Shown here piece by piece: positions 1 through 8,109 of a DNA stretch of 8,109 nucleotides. The DNA is from Treponema sp. UBA4326 (GTDB lineage Bacteria > Spirochaetota > Spirochaetia > Treponematales > Treponemataceae). The first letter of the stretch is position 1; each line of letters opens with the position of its first letter. The translations under genes were made by a program, and so were the position numbers. The notes under the pieces were generated by a model that was not told the DNA's origin, made no database searches, and was given only the letters and a program-made list of their open reading frames with translations. The stretch spans positions 1-8,109 of the forward strand of contig DGTW01000021.1 of the NCBI GenBank assembly GCA_002393835.1, given 5' to 3'.

Positions 1-3000
1 AGCCAATACTAGTCCAGAAGTCAAGACCCTGTTCCCAGACATCATAAGATTTTTCCAGGCTTCCCATACTGAAGTGGAGTGGTCCGTTTGCAAAGGCAAA
101 ACCAACCTGCTTGTTCACAGGGTTGATTGTCATTACTGGCTGGCTTAAAGGTCCGCTCTTTGGTTTTCCAGCTTCAGAATTTATCTCCCACACATCAAGC
201 ACGACATCATCCGTGAGCTTGTTGTTATTATCCCCGTTCGGCTGGCGGTTGTAGAATTTTCCGTCTTTGTAAACGCTTCCTGTGCTGTTTACGGTCGGTG
301 CGGTTGTGTATGCCTTACCATAAGCGCCGTTGTTGTTCAAGTTGTTGAGAGATTTGACTTTTGCGTCCTCGGCTCCGTTCAAGACATAAACTTCACCAGA
401 AGTAAATGCAGAGATTGAACCTGTACTATAAACGCTTCCAGAAGGAATAGCTTCGGCACTGTACCATTTTTGTGTGCTTGCTGTTACAGAGGTGAGGCTT
501 GCGCTTGCAGCTGTTGTTGCAGAATCATACAGAGTTCCGCCATCAAGGTTGAATCCATACACATAGATTATCTCTGTAGAAGCGACAGGATAGTGACCGA
601 GTGCCGTTCTGTCGTAGACGCTTGAATTGCCTTTTTTGAGCGCAGAAAGGCTTGTCTTGAGACCCACGATGTACGGCACGACATCCATCTGATAAATCGG
701 ATAGTTCGTTGTTCCGTCGGTTACGGTACGAGCCTTTGTTGTTTCATCAACCACAGGGGCAGCAATCTTGTAAGTTCCAGTGGTAGCAGTACTTGTCGTT
801 CTTCCGCTTGGTTCGTCGCCTATTGCTGCGTCCGTTGCGAGAACTGTGAGTTTTACATCAGTTGTGGCCTTAGCTGTGATTTTTTCGGTGTCAATGTCGA
901 GTGTCCAGTAAACTTTGTGACCTTTCTGGTCGAAGTAGACTGAATCACCAAAGTTTCCGACTGAATCGCTCGTTGCGTCTGTTACAGCAAACTTATATCC
1001 GTCACCAGCCATTGCAGTCCATTTTCCAGTCATTGCATTGTATGTTGCTACAGATGTTGCAGTACTAAGGAATGTACCGAACTGAACGGTAATAGAAGCA
1101 AGCCTTCTGTTATCATAAGCCGTTCCAGTGAAGCGAATCTTACCAGAAACTTTCGGGTCACGGTCGTAAAGGCCTGTTCTTGCGACATCGTTACCTTCAA
1201 CTGTATCATTATCTTTGAATGTATCTGTCGGCAAATCATCCTCAAGTTCGATGTGTCCGTTCTTTGCAGAATTAGCGTAGAGCGAGTTGTCAGAAGAAGA
1301 ATTCCAGAAGAACGGATTGACAACGACTGTCGGTGGAACAGAGTCACCCTGTGCGACTTTGAAGTTCGTGACATAGAGAACCGCATTCTGAGATGTAGTG
1401 CCTTGTGTCGTCTCTTCTGTTGAGTCCCAGAACGTGAAGCTCATGCCCTTATCGGTGCCGTCTGCGCCAAGTTTGTCAGAGTCAACAACATAAGAGTGCA
1501 TCCTATAAGAAGAATTTGAACCTGCGAATGTTCCCTCGACTTTTCCAGAGAATGTGCCGGTTACTTTTCCGTCTGCGCTTGCAATCGTTCCGTCAGAATT
1601 ACAAGGAATCAAATTTTCTCCAGTTTCAGTCTTCAATACCATACCGACCAAGCCGTTTCCGCCAGTGAGTTCTGGAATTACAGCAAGTCCGTTCTTGATT
1701 GTGAAGACTCCGGCAGGGTATTTATTGTTGTCTGAATCCGTACCATCTTTATTCTTCAGTTTTTCTGTAAAGTCGAGCGTGTAAGCACTTTGTGTCGCAC
1801 CTTCAGCACCGAGAATGTCATATTCAACGATTTCAGTGAGGCTGCTTGAATTTGTGAACTTTTTATCGCCTGACAAATCAGTTCCGAAGAATACTTTTGC
1901 GAGACGAGGAGCGTTGTTCGTAATCTTGGTGTTGATTGTCTTTCCCGCGACATTGCCCGCTTCATCAAAGGCAAGAATCACGATGGAAACAGGACCGTCC
2001 GGCATGTTGGCAGAACGAATTTCCGCGCTCCATGTTTTTGTTGCCTTTCCGCTGAATGACTCCGGCATGTTGTCACCGTCATCACCTCTTTCAAATGTGA
2101 ACGGATTTGTAGAGTAGCTTGAAACTTTCTCTGTCGCTGGATTGTCGATTACCTGTGCAATCGGGAAGTAAGCCGTTACGCTTTCTTTTGCCTCAGTGAG
2201 AGAAGGTGTGAATGTAACAGTTTTTCCAGATTTTCCTGTAATCGTTCTGAGTACGCCGTCAATCTGAACAAGGCCGCCTTTTCTTACATGTGCGTCGTAA
2301 TCACTGCCTGATGTGAATGTATCCGTTGTCGCACTTCCAGAGTATGAATTTGCATAGAGATAGAACTTATCATTTCCTTGAGTGTATTCAAGTGCAGTGA
2401 GAGCGTCTTTGCCTTGAGCATCTTTCATATTGACTTTGCTGTCGTCTGTTCCGGTCGTAATCATCGGATCCATAACGACATCAGTTCCGATAGTTCCAGT
2501 CGTTCCGTTCTTTCGCATGAAGTAGAACACGACATTCTTTACACCAGAACCGTTATCTTCTGCCTCACCGTCGAGCATAAAGTGATAGTTAGAATCCTCG
2601 ATAGCGTCAAGTTTGTTATCTGCAATCAAAGTTCCGTTTCCAGAAAGTTTGTCGAACGATGGAGCGGTTTCATCAATCTTAAAGTCAAAAGTCTGTTCCG
2701 TGTGATTATCGCCATCATCTGCGCTGACAGTAATCTCAACTGTATCCGTTTCCGAATTAGCCGCAGGTTTTGGAATCGGAACAAAGAGGGTGACTCCGTA
2801 CTTTGTGGTTTTTGAGCCATCCTTAAGTTCTACTTCCGCAGTAACACCAGATTTGACGAAATAACCTTCGTTCTCTGTAAGTGGCGAGCCATTAACTTTG
2901 ACATTGTAACTATTAACCGAAGTTTCATCGAGCAAGGTTGCTACAAATGTCCAATTTCCTTTGAGGTACATTTCCGCCTCGTAAGTCTTGCTTGCTGTCG

Positions 3001-6000
3001 GTTTAGATTCGTCTATTTCTGTTGTTGCAGCATCGTCAGTTGGCAGGGCTGTAATTGCTGCACTACCGTTCGCATACTGGTTAACCGCATAAGTGATTAC
3101 AGGAGCCTTGTTATCGACATGGATTTCAATAACATTTTCGTCGTTCGTCCATGCACCGAATTTTCCTTCTGCGTTCACACCACAAACACGGAGTCTGATA
3201 TCGGTTGTTCCAGAATCAGGGTTAAGCTCGCCTTTCTCATTAATCTTGAAGTTCCAAGAAGCCGTGCCAGTAGCCTTTATTCCCCACCATGCATTCAGCA
3301 CATCCCTTGAAGCAAATCCGTAAGTTTTCAGGAAGTCTTTCAACTGTTCATCAGTGAATGTAGTTGAATCTGAATAATTCTTTCCAGTCAATTCGTTGAT
3401 TACATCATAGGCACTGACGATTGTATAAGCATATCCACCAGATGCTATTTCTCCGGCAGCTTTTTCTTTGTCAGCAGTGCCAAAGTCATTCCATGTCTCA
3501 GTTTTTGTTCCGTTGCCATTATCAGTTACAACCTTTGTCGCAATCTGATAGTAAACCGAATTTACGGTTGTCGTTCCAGAAGGAATCACCGCTGAACCTG
3601 TCACACGGATTGTGCCTCCGAGTACTGCATATTGCTCCGTAGAAGACTTGTAATTCTCTGTTGTTGGATAAGTGAATTCAAGTTTTGGTTTGTCAGCTTC
3701 CGGGTTATGCTTGATAAAGAAATTTGTATCCGCAGAGCAGTTGCCCAAAGCGTCCGTCGCAAGGAAGTAAACCGGGAGATAGTAAATTGATGTTGAATTA
3801 CAGTCAGAATTTGTCGCATATTCAGCAGAATCGTAGACATCAAATTTCGAGTTCAAGTTTCCGTCGAATTCAAATTTCCAGTTTGTGACCGAATGTTTTT
3901 CAGCGACAGCATCTTTTCCGCCGTTCCACTCCAGAGTTTTGAGGTAGTCAAGTTTTTCTTTTGCGCTCTTATTAGTATAAATTGTGACCTGCTCGTCCGT
4001 AGGAACAATCCACTGAATGTTTACGGTTCCTGCCGTTCCGACATCAGATGCCGTACCAGAGATTGATATTGTTCCTGTAAGCTCATCCCCGCTCTCAGGG
4101 TCGCTTATTTTGATTGTCGGAGCAGCATTATCCACATAGAATTGATAAGTTCCGTTTCCAGGAAGGCCTGCGTAGTCATAAGGAGTAATGGAAACAGAAA
4201 GCTGACCTGTTGCGACAGAGCCAGAGCCGAAGTCAATGAAGTCCGTCTCCCATGTTGCGTCGGTTGAAGCATCGGAAGAATCAGAGAAAGTTCCGCTCAC
4301 ATAGAAACCGTCATCTTTCTTAAATTCAAGGCTTCCGATTGTCGATGCCGTTGCAAGTTTTTTGATTGAATTTCCCTTCTCGTCCTTGAATTCGACGCTC
4401 ATTCCCTCGACACCGCTTGCATCATTCGCCGTGAAGTAGAATTTCACATATCTTCGTGCGAGGCCGCCGACCTTGAAGCTTGCATTGAGGGTTGCATTGT
4501 CCGTCTGTTTATCTGCCGTTGAAAGGGCAAAGTCCTCTCCGTTGTCGTCTTTTGCCACGGCTGATGTTTCCGTAGCATAAGGCAGGCCTTCACCAAGTCG
4601 GGCAACTGGGCTTGTGCTGTCTGACTTGTATGAGAATTCCTTATTGTTCACAGATTCAGCGACAAGCACACCTTTGACAGAGATTTTTGGATTACCCGTA
4701 TTTGGATTTCCAATCGTTATCGGAGCCGCAGCCTTCGTGTAGAATTTTCCGCCGGCGTTATCTTCTATATAGATATAGAATGTTTTTAGTCCGTCTACAG
4801 AATCAGCAGGCTGGAATGTGAAGTCTCCGTTTGCCGTTGCAAGATTTTTTGTCGGTTCAGTTCCAGTTCCGTTGTACTCTGTCTCTGTGATGAAGAGTTT
4901 TTTGACTACGGCTGTGTTTGTTGAGTCGTCATCAACAATAGTTCCTGTTACCTGTGCGTCCGTTCCGTATTTGAGGATGTAAGAAGCGTTCGTACCTGTG
5001 CCGTTCGGCGTGAGGTTGTTGATTTTTACAATCGGGCGGTCCGTGTCCTGAGAAATCTTGACGAGAGGTGCGTTTGAATATCCGGTGTTTCCGGCCTTGT
5101 CAACAGCAACAGCCTGAATGTAGTAGTATTTCTCGTTATCAAGAGAACTTGTGACAAAGCCCGCCACATCGAATGTGTAGTTGCCCTTGATTGAGCTTAC
5201 TTCAATGTCTTTCCATGAGTCGTTGTCGTTTGCTGGAGCGGCATCCGGCTTCGTGTCAAACTTGGCATAGCGGATTTTTGTGACCGTGTTGCTTGTCTCG
5301 TCTTCATTGTTCTCAGGAAGGATGTTTCCGTCCTTTACGGTTCCCGAGAGGGAAATCGTGCCGTTGATTCTGATTACGCCGTCCTCTGCGGAAGAATCAG
5401 CGTTTGAAGGATTGTTGAGCGTTACATCCGGCGCAATCTTATCAACCGAAATCTGTGCCACGCTTACGGTCTGCTTGTTTCCGTCACCAGCTTTGTCCTT
5501 CGCCGTAGCATAGACAGGGAAGTTTCCCGATGTAACCGAAGAGAAGATTGATTTCGGAATGCTTGCTGACCAGACCTTCTTGTTGGCATCGTTCTCAGTG
5601 TTGTCATCTCCGGTCGCGTTTTCGATTGTCGCAGGGTAAGTTGTCTCAGCACCGCCTACGGTGATGCTCAAAGTAACGGTGTCGATTCCAGAATGGGCGT
5701 CGGTTGCCGTTCCTGAGACTGTGATGTTTGCATCATCTCCCGTGCCCTCGCCGTTCGTGAGGATTGTCTCGGTGACCTTGCTCTCAACGCTCGGTGTCTT
5801 CGTGTCAACATTGATTGAGTAGCAGTTGAGCGAGGTCTCGCTTCCGCCTTCAGGAGTGTAGGTGTATGTAATCGTGTCGAGAGCCTTGTTTCCTACATTG
5901 TCGACAGCCAGAAGTACGAGGTAGTTGCTTCCCTCGGTGAAGCCTGAGATGGTCGTCTTGAATGTTGACTCAACAGAAACGGAATCGGTTGAGCCTCCAG

Positions 6001-8109
6001 CTGCGTTTATCGAGACGGTTTTCGTCTCTTTTGCAGAAAGCGGTGAGAAGTAGCCGGTCTTTTTGCCCTCTGGATCTGCGAGGAATTCATTGATTCCGTC
6101 CTGAGTTGGAATGCCGTCAGTGTAAAGCTTGTAGTAGATGAGCGAGGTTCCGCTGCCAGTCTCCTCAAAGTTACCGCGGATTTTTATCGTCGTTGAGTTT
6201 CCGTAGGTTCCGGCCGCGTACTTGCTTCCGACATCGGTGACTGATCCGTTTGCGGCATCTCCGACACGGAAGTAATATTCCTTGCCGAGCGCATCCTTAT
6301 CATGCTGGGACTGTGGAGCTGTGACATCGCAAACGAGTGCGATTGTCTTTGTAGCTGTGTTGCCCGCCTTGTCGGTGAGCGTGAGTGTTGCATTCTTGCT
6401 TTCGGAAGTAAGCGTGATTCCAGGGAATGACCATTCAGAAAGCTCATCGGCTTCAGTAATCGGGGCTATATCAGCAACGCCACCGTCAATAGAAAGCTCG
6501 AGTTTTGCAAGGGCGAGGTTGTCCGTTGCGACTCCTGAGAATGTGAATGTGTTTCCTTCGCTTGTGTTTACGAAATATTTGTCGTTTCCAGCCGTGTCTT
6601 TTCCTGACTTGTATGCGGCAGAAGTCAATGTTCCGCTCACAGCATTTCCAGAAAGACTTGCGTTTGGAATAGCAGGGGCTGTTCCGTCGTAGGTGAATGC
6701 GACGAGGCTCAGGTCATTGATGTTTCCGGCGTTATCCACGATTCGGGCATAGATTGTGCCTGACTGCTTGAGTGAATCCTTTGAAATTGAGATGCTGAAT
6801 GTGCCGTCGGTCGCCCCTTCTGAGGCCGGGACATAATCTGCCTTGTTTTCTTCCGTTGCGGTTGTGTCCGTGATTTTTGAGTACGGAAGGACATAGACTT
6901 CCTTTACGCCGCTGAGCACATCAGTGACGGCTCCGGAAATGTACATGTCTTCCTTGCCGTTGTAATAGAAGTTGTCCGTTACCTCAGCGTTTCCGGCAGA
7001 AGTTCCGATTTTTACGCTGCCCGTCGTGAGGGCTGGTGCCGTTGCATCAACTTTTACCGTAAAGGCAATAGAAGCAGATTCCGTCGTTTTGTTTCCGTTG
7101 GTGTCCGTCGCATAGATGACGATTGAGTTGTCGCCTTCCTTACAGTTTACGGCAGCTGAATAGGTTACGGTCTTACCGGCATCAGCTGAACCTGCTGAGT
7201 AGAGCATGGCTTTTTCCGCATCGCTGTTGAGCTTGTATGTGATGTTTCCGACCCCAGAAATTGCATCAGTAGCCTCTGCGGAAATGTTGAGGAGGGTCGA
7301 ATTGTAGAAAGTCTCTTTTACGGCCGCATCATCGACCTTTTCATGTGAGAGTGTCGGCGCAATGCTGTCGCAGAAGAATGATACCGTGCTGACATCGCTG
7401 TTGCCGAGGTAATCCGTGACTTTTACGGTCAAGACGAGATTTCCCTGGTCAGAATCAGAAAGTTCCAGTTTGGCATTCCATTTTCCGCTTGTGAGGGTAG
7501 CCTCTGTATCGGCTCTTACGACCTCTCCGTTTTTCGTGACATTGTAAATTACCTGATATGCTCCGGCTCCGTCGTCGAATGCGGTTCCTTCGATTGTGAC
7601 TGTTGCCGTGCTTCCGCTTGCAGGCTTGAAGTTTGCCCCGCTCGCAGGTTTTACGATTGTCAAAGTCGGTGCGGTAGTATCAACTTGAACGATGAATGAA
7701 TAGCTTGCGATATTTCCTGCATCATCGCTTGCGCTGACATTGTATGTGTAAACTCCGTCTGCCGTGTGGTCAGTTGGCTCGGTTGGGACGGTCTGTGTGT
7801 AAGTCCAGTCGAAGGAAGAAATCTCTTCTGTTTCCGTTGAGCTGATTACGGTTTCTTCGGTTCCACCATCGTTCTTTACGGTGACTTTTACATTCTTTGC
7901 ACGGAATGTGAACTTATCGCTTACAGTTCCACTCAGAGTGAAGCTTTCTTTTGCGAGGTAAGTTACATTGTTGTTCCATTTCGCGCTGTATTCTTTTGTT
8001 GAATCAAGAAGAACCGGCGTGTTCTGGCTGTTGTCGTAAATCGTGCCCATGAAATTCAATGTTGAGGCAGGCTTTGTAAGGTCAACGCCGAATGACTTTT
8101 CTATGCTGT
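1..8109 (-). CDS. Giant multi-domain Ig-like repeat protein, internal fragment (both ends outside the window)
   Basis: One minus-strand frame is open across the entire window: 2,702 complete codons from 8107 to 2, with no stop and with upstream sequence still open, so no start can be assigned. The translation is rich in T, S, D, N, G and A. I count only eight cysteines, at about residues 246, 322, 593, 762, 1436, 1457, 1642 and 2169. It contains at least 15 Ig-like beta-sandwich units, recognised by recurring hinges (V-D-T-T-A-P at 142, V-D-A-T-A-P at 353, V-D-N-A-A-P at 1325, V-D-N-K-A-P at 1664, I-D-E-T-A-P at 1811) and D-x-A-G-N terminal motifs (about 129, 459, 701, 1004 and 2301). These are followed by a TIG/IPT-like module and an aromatic-rich block. 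Such architecture is known from exported bacterial adhesins and stalk proteins. Export and surface location are inferred, because the signal peptide and anchor are not visible. The closest relatives I recall are giant Treponema Ig-repeat proteins. The coding frame is certain from sequence; the family call is good; the precise role is unknown. Confidence 0.97.
2..301 (-). other. Domain 17: start of an aromatic-rich C-terminal module, continues beyond the window
   Basis: Residues 2603-2702. Style changes sharply here: after Y-K-D-G-K-F-Y-N-R and an N/D-rich loop (P-N-G-D-N-N-N-K-L-T-D-D) come short strands with many aromatic residues. These include V-V-L-D-V-W-E-I (2635-2642), Q-V-G-F-A-F-A-N-G-P-L-H-F-S-M (2668-2682), Y-D-V-W-E near 2690 and D-F-W-T-S-I-G at the very edge. 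None of the Ig-like hinge or D-x-A-G-N motifs appear. It may be the first part of a beta-propeller or lectin-like sandwich, but the visible 100 residues do not decide this. The same kind of block follows the TIG-like module in the large Treponema proteins I recall. The protein therefore continues well past position 2. Confidence 0.5.
302..685 (-). other. Domain 16: TIG/IPT-like module
   Basis: Residues 2475-2602. The segment starts with D-V-V-P-Y-I-V-G-L, which matches the P-x-I-x-x-(I/L) entry strand of TIG/IPT domains. After an extended loop it continues with E-I-I-Y-V-Y-G-F-N-L near 2512-2521, which fits the x-V-x-(V/I)-x-G-x-(N/G)-(F/L) core of that family. TIG/IPT domains are Ig-like folds found in many exported bacterial surface proteins. 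The rest includes a Ser/Ala/Thr-rich stretch (2531-2543), a strand G-E-V-Y-V-L-N-G, and an Asn-rich run N-N-L-N-N-N-G (2588-2594) that probably forms a linker. The entry and core motifs are good; the end of the module is uncertain. Confidence 0.58.
686..1345 (-). other. Domain 15: last Ig-like module before the C-terminal domain set
   Basis: Residues 2255-2474. It opens with D-S-V-P-P-T-V-V-V-N-P-F-F-W, a hinge-like entry followed by an aromatic strand, then N-G-H-I-E-L-E near 2284-2290. The segment K-V-S-G-K-I-R-F-T-G-T-A-Y-D-N (2319-2333) is the standard G-x-A-x-D Ig-like strand-turn. L-T-V-L-A-T-D-A-A (2420-2428) resembles the strand before a D-x-A-G-N turn, but here the turn reads T-D-A-A-I-G-D. 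The strand Q-K-G-H-K-V-Y-W-T-L-D lies near 2394. The module ends at N-Y-P-I-Y-Q-M just before D-V-V-P-Y-I. I recall close versions of this module, at the same place in the chain, in large Treponema proteins. That suggests it forms a conserved unit with the C-terminal modules. Confidence 0.62.
1346..2677 (-). other. Domains 13-14: long atypical beta-rich segment, weak Ig-like signals
   Basis: Residues 1811-2254. Domain 13 begins with a clear I-D-E-T-A-P hinge and has E-A-E-D-N-G-S-G-V-K-N-V-V near 1848-1860, a typical Ig-like core. It then continues to 252 residues and ends with A-F-D-E-A-G-N-V-A-G (2046-2055) before the weak hinge T-N-N-A-P-R-L at 2063. The middle part (about 1905-2000) has no motif I recognise and may be a second unit. 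Domain 14 (2063-2254) has no D-x-A-G-N motif. It has repeated G-T-F strands (T-G-T-F-S-G-K and E-G-T-F-A-G-S near 2183-2196) and an aromatic strand, M-S-F-T-F-W-D, near 2222. It ends with V-L-Y-V-T-N-F-K-V just before the next hinge. I regard it as beta-rich and extracytoplasmic, of unassigned fold. Confidence 0.55.
2678..4135 (-). repeat. Domains 10-12: enlarged Ig-like modules, two with a helical insertion
   Basis: Residues 1325-1810. Domain 10 (from V-D-N-A-A-P, 1325) and domain 11 (from I-K-H-N-P-E-A-D-K-P, 1465) are 140 and 199 residues long. Both interrupt the beta pattern with a short charged, helix-like stretch. In domain 10 this is K-E-K-L-D-Y-L-K-T-L near 1383-1392. In domain 11 it is D-E-Q-L-K-D-F-L-K-T near 1586-1595. 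Each is followed by a W-x-F strand (N-W-K-F-E-F and S-W-N-F-K-I). Domain 10 also contains a cysteine pair (1436 and 1457) and ends with A-T-D-A-L-G-N-C. Domain 12 (V-D-N-K-A-P, 1664) is more regular and ends with S-A-D-D-G-D-N, a modified D-x-A-G-N turn. G+C is clearly lower here than in the N-terminal half (about 33-38% in sampled lines at 3661-3840). Confidence 0.68.
4136..5050 (-). repeat. Domains 8-9: Ig-like modules with altered hinges
   Basis: Residues 1020-1324. Domain 8 opens with Q-D-T-D-R-P-I-V-K-I instead of the V-D-x-x-A-P form and ends with E-D-N-A-G-G, where the final N of the turn is G. I recall a D-x-D-R-P hinge in giant spirochaete Ig-repeat proteins, which supports the proposed source; this is memory, not a search. 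Domain 9 opens at residue 1125 with K-A-A-A-P-I, where the aspartate is lost, and is 200 residues long, about twice a normal unit. It holds A-N-D-A-S-G-V-E-G-M (1227-1236), the Ig-like D-x-S-G-V motif, late in the segment. Two diverged units may therefore be fused here, with the break near residue 1200. It ends with P-Y-D-Y-A-G rather than a D-x-A-G-N turn. Confidence 0.7.
5051..7684 (-). repeat. Domains 1-7: array of regular bacterial Ig-like modules
   Basis: Residues 142-1019, seven divergent protein-level repeats. They start at 142 (V-D-T-T-A-P), 246 (C-D-S-I-A-P), 353 (V-D-A-T-A-P), 473 (Y-D-G-T-A-P), 593 (C-D-V-T-A-P), 767 (V-D-T-K-T-P) and 888 (V-D-K-I-A-P). Spacings are 104, 107, 120, 120, 174, 121 and 132 residues. 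Most have an early G-x-A-x-D strand-turn, then D-x-x-S-G-(V/I) (clear in domain 2 near 282, domain 3 near 396 and domain 6 near 804). They end in an N-rich turn: D-Y-L-G-N, D-T-N-G-N, D-N-A-G-N, D-K-A-G-N, D-N-V-G-N, D-K-A-G-D, D-K-A-G-N. Domain 5 is about 50 residues longer, with an insertion around 660-720. The repeats are diverged enough that no long DNA-level identity is obvious, which argues against recent tandem duplication. In such proteins these modules act as rigid spacers or ligand-binding beads; which applies here cannot be seen. Confidence 0.88.
7685..8109 (-). other. Domain 0: partial Ig-like module at the N-terminal edge
   Basis: Residues 1-141 of the visible protein. A hinge-like V-D-L-T-K-P-A-S lies at residues 8-15, so residues 1-7 probably end the preceding module and another module lies upstream of the window. 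The segment carries F-T-L-S-G-T-V near 56-62, a strand pattern shared by the later modules, and W-T-Y-T-Q near 101. It finishes with S-D-D-A-G-N-I-A-S-Y (127-136) followed by a beta strand, S-F-I-V-Q, leading straight into the next hinge. This is the usual end of a bacterial Ig-like domain, where the D-x-A-G-N turn precedes the final strand. The assignment rests on these motifs alone. Confidence 0.75.

Noticed and set aside
262..360. Asn/Asp-rich loops considered as dockerin or EF-hand-like calcium sites
   Set aside because: The spacing N-G-D-N-N-N-K-L-T-D-D lacks the Asp/Glu at position 12 and the paired second repeat expected of a dockerin. It reads better as a linker or loop.
1048..1386. 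Minus-strand open frame of 112 codons in another phase
   Set aside because: It overlaps domain 15 in a shifted frame, and its Ser/Arg/Leu-rich product is typical of out-of-frame translation.
1441..1500. Possible internal start (Met-His-Ser at about 1500) that would make a separate smaller protein
   Set aside because: The frame is open and motif-bearing well upstream, there is no intergenic gap, and I see no good Shine-Dalgarno spacing. A Met inside a continuous domain is the simpler reading.
2378..2815. Plus-strand open frame of 145 codons
   Set aside because: It lies exactly codon-on-codon antisense to the giant gene. Its product has no recognisable domain, and the minus strand here encodes clear Ig-like motifs. 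It is a by-product of the codon use of the real gene.
6282..6692. Plus-strand open frame of 136 codons with a hydrophobic, Ser/Val-rich product
   Set aside because: It is antisense to domain 4 of the Ig array. The apparent hydrophobic, Ser-rich character comes from reading the complement of Thr/Asp/Asn/Glu-rich codons. I see no convincing ribosome binding site.
1..8109. DNA-level tandem repeat, CRISPR array or phase-variable simple repeat
   Set aside because: The modules are similar only at the protein level. I saw no recurring identical units of 20 bases or more, and no long homopolymer or short tandem repeat tract beyond short (AAC)n-type and A6 runs.

Overview
The whole window is the interior of one very large protein-coding gene on the minus strand. 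The reading frame whose codons end at positions 2, 5, 8 and so on is open from 8107 down to 2. That is 2,702 consecutive sense codons with no start and no stop inside the window, so both ends of the gene lie outside. I translated the full stretch, and residue counts between fixed landmarks agree with the base coordinates throughout, so I see no frameshift. Residue numbers below count from the first complete codon (8107-8105) as residue 1; the true protein is longer. There are no RNA genes, promoters, terminators, mobile elements or CRISPR repeats to report.

The protein is a chain of bacterial Ig-like beta-sandwich modules. It is rich in T, S, D, N, G and A and has only eight cysteines by my count. 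Each module tends to open with a hinge of the type V-D-x-x-A-P. Many carry a mid-module D-x-x-S-G-V motif and end with (T/D)-D-x-A-G-N-x followed by a beta strand. From the N-terminal side the layout is as follows: a partial module (8107-7685); seven fairly regular modules (7684-5051); two modules with degenerate hinges (5050-4136); three larger modules, two of which share a helical insertion (4135-2678); two long atypical modules (2677-1346); a W/F-rich module (1345-686); a TIG/IPT-like module (685-302); and the first 100 residues of a different, aromatic-rich module that runs out of the window (301-2).

The likely source is a spirochaete, most plausibly a host-associated Treponema. This rests on my memory of giant Ig-repeat proteins from that group that share the D-x-D-R-P hinge, the S-V-P-P segment before the last Ig-like module, the Q-M-D-V-V-P-Y-I junction and the aromatic C-terminal block. 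I could not run a search. Base composition is about 50-55% G+C in sampled lines of the N-terminal half and mostly 33-47% in the rest, which fits a moderate-GC genome but is not diagnostic.

Functionally this looks like an exported, probably surface-exposed or secreted, stalk or adhesin-like protein whose Ig array acts as a spacer for a C-terminal domain set. The export signal, any anchor and the true C-terminus are outside the window, so location and role are inferred. I find no evidence for a multi-gene system here. The noteworthy points are the size, the mosaic architecture and the internal composition shift.
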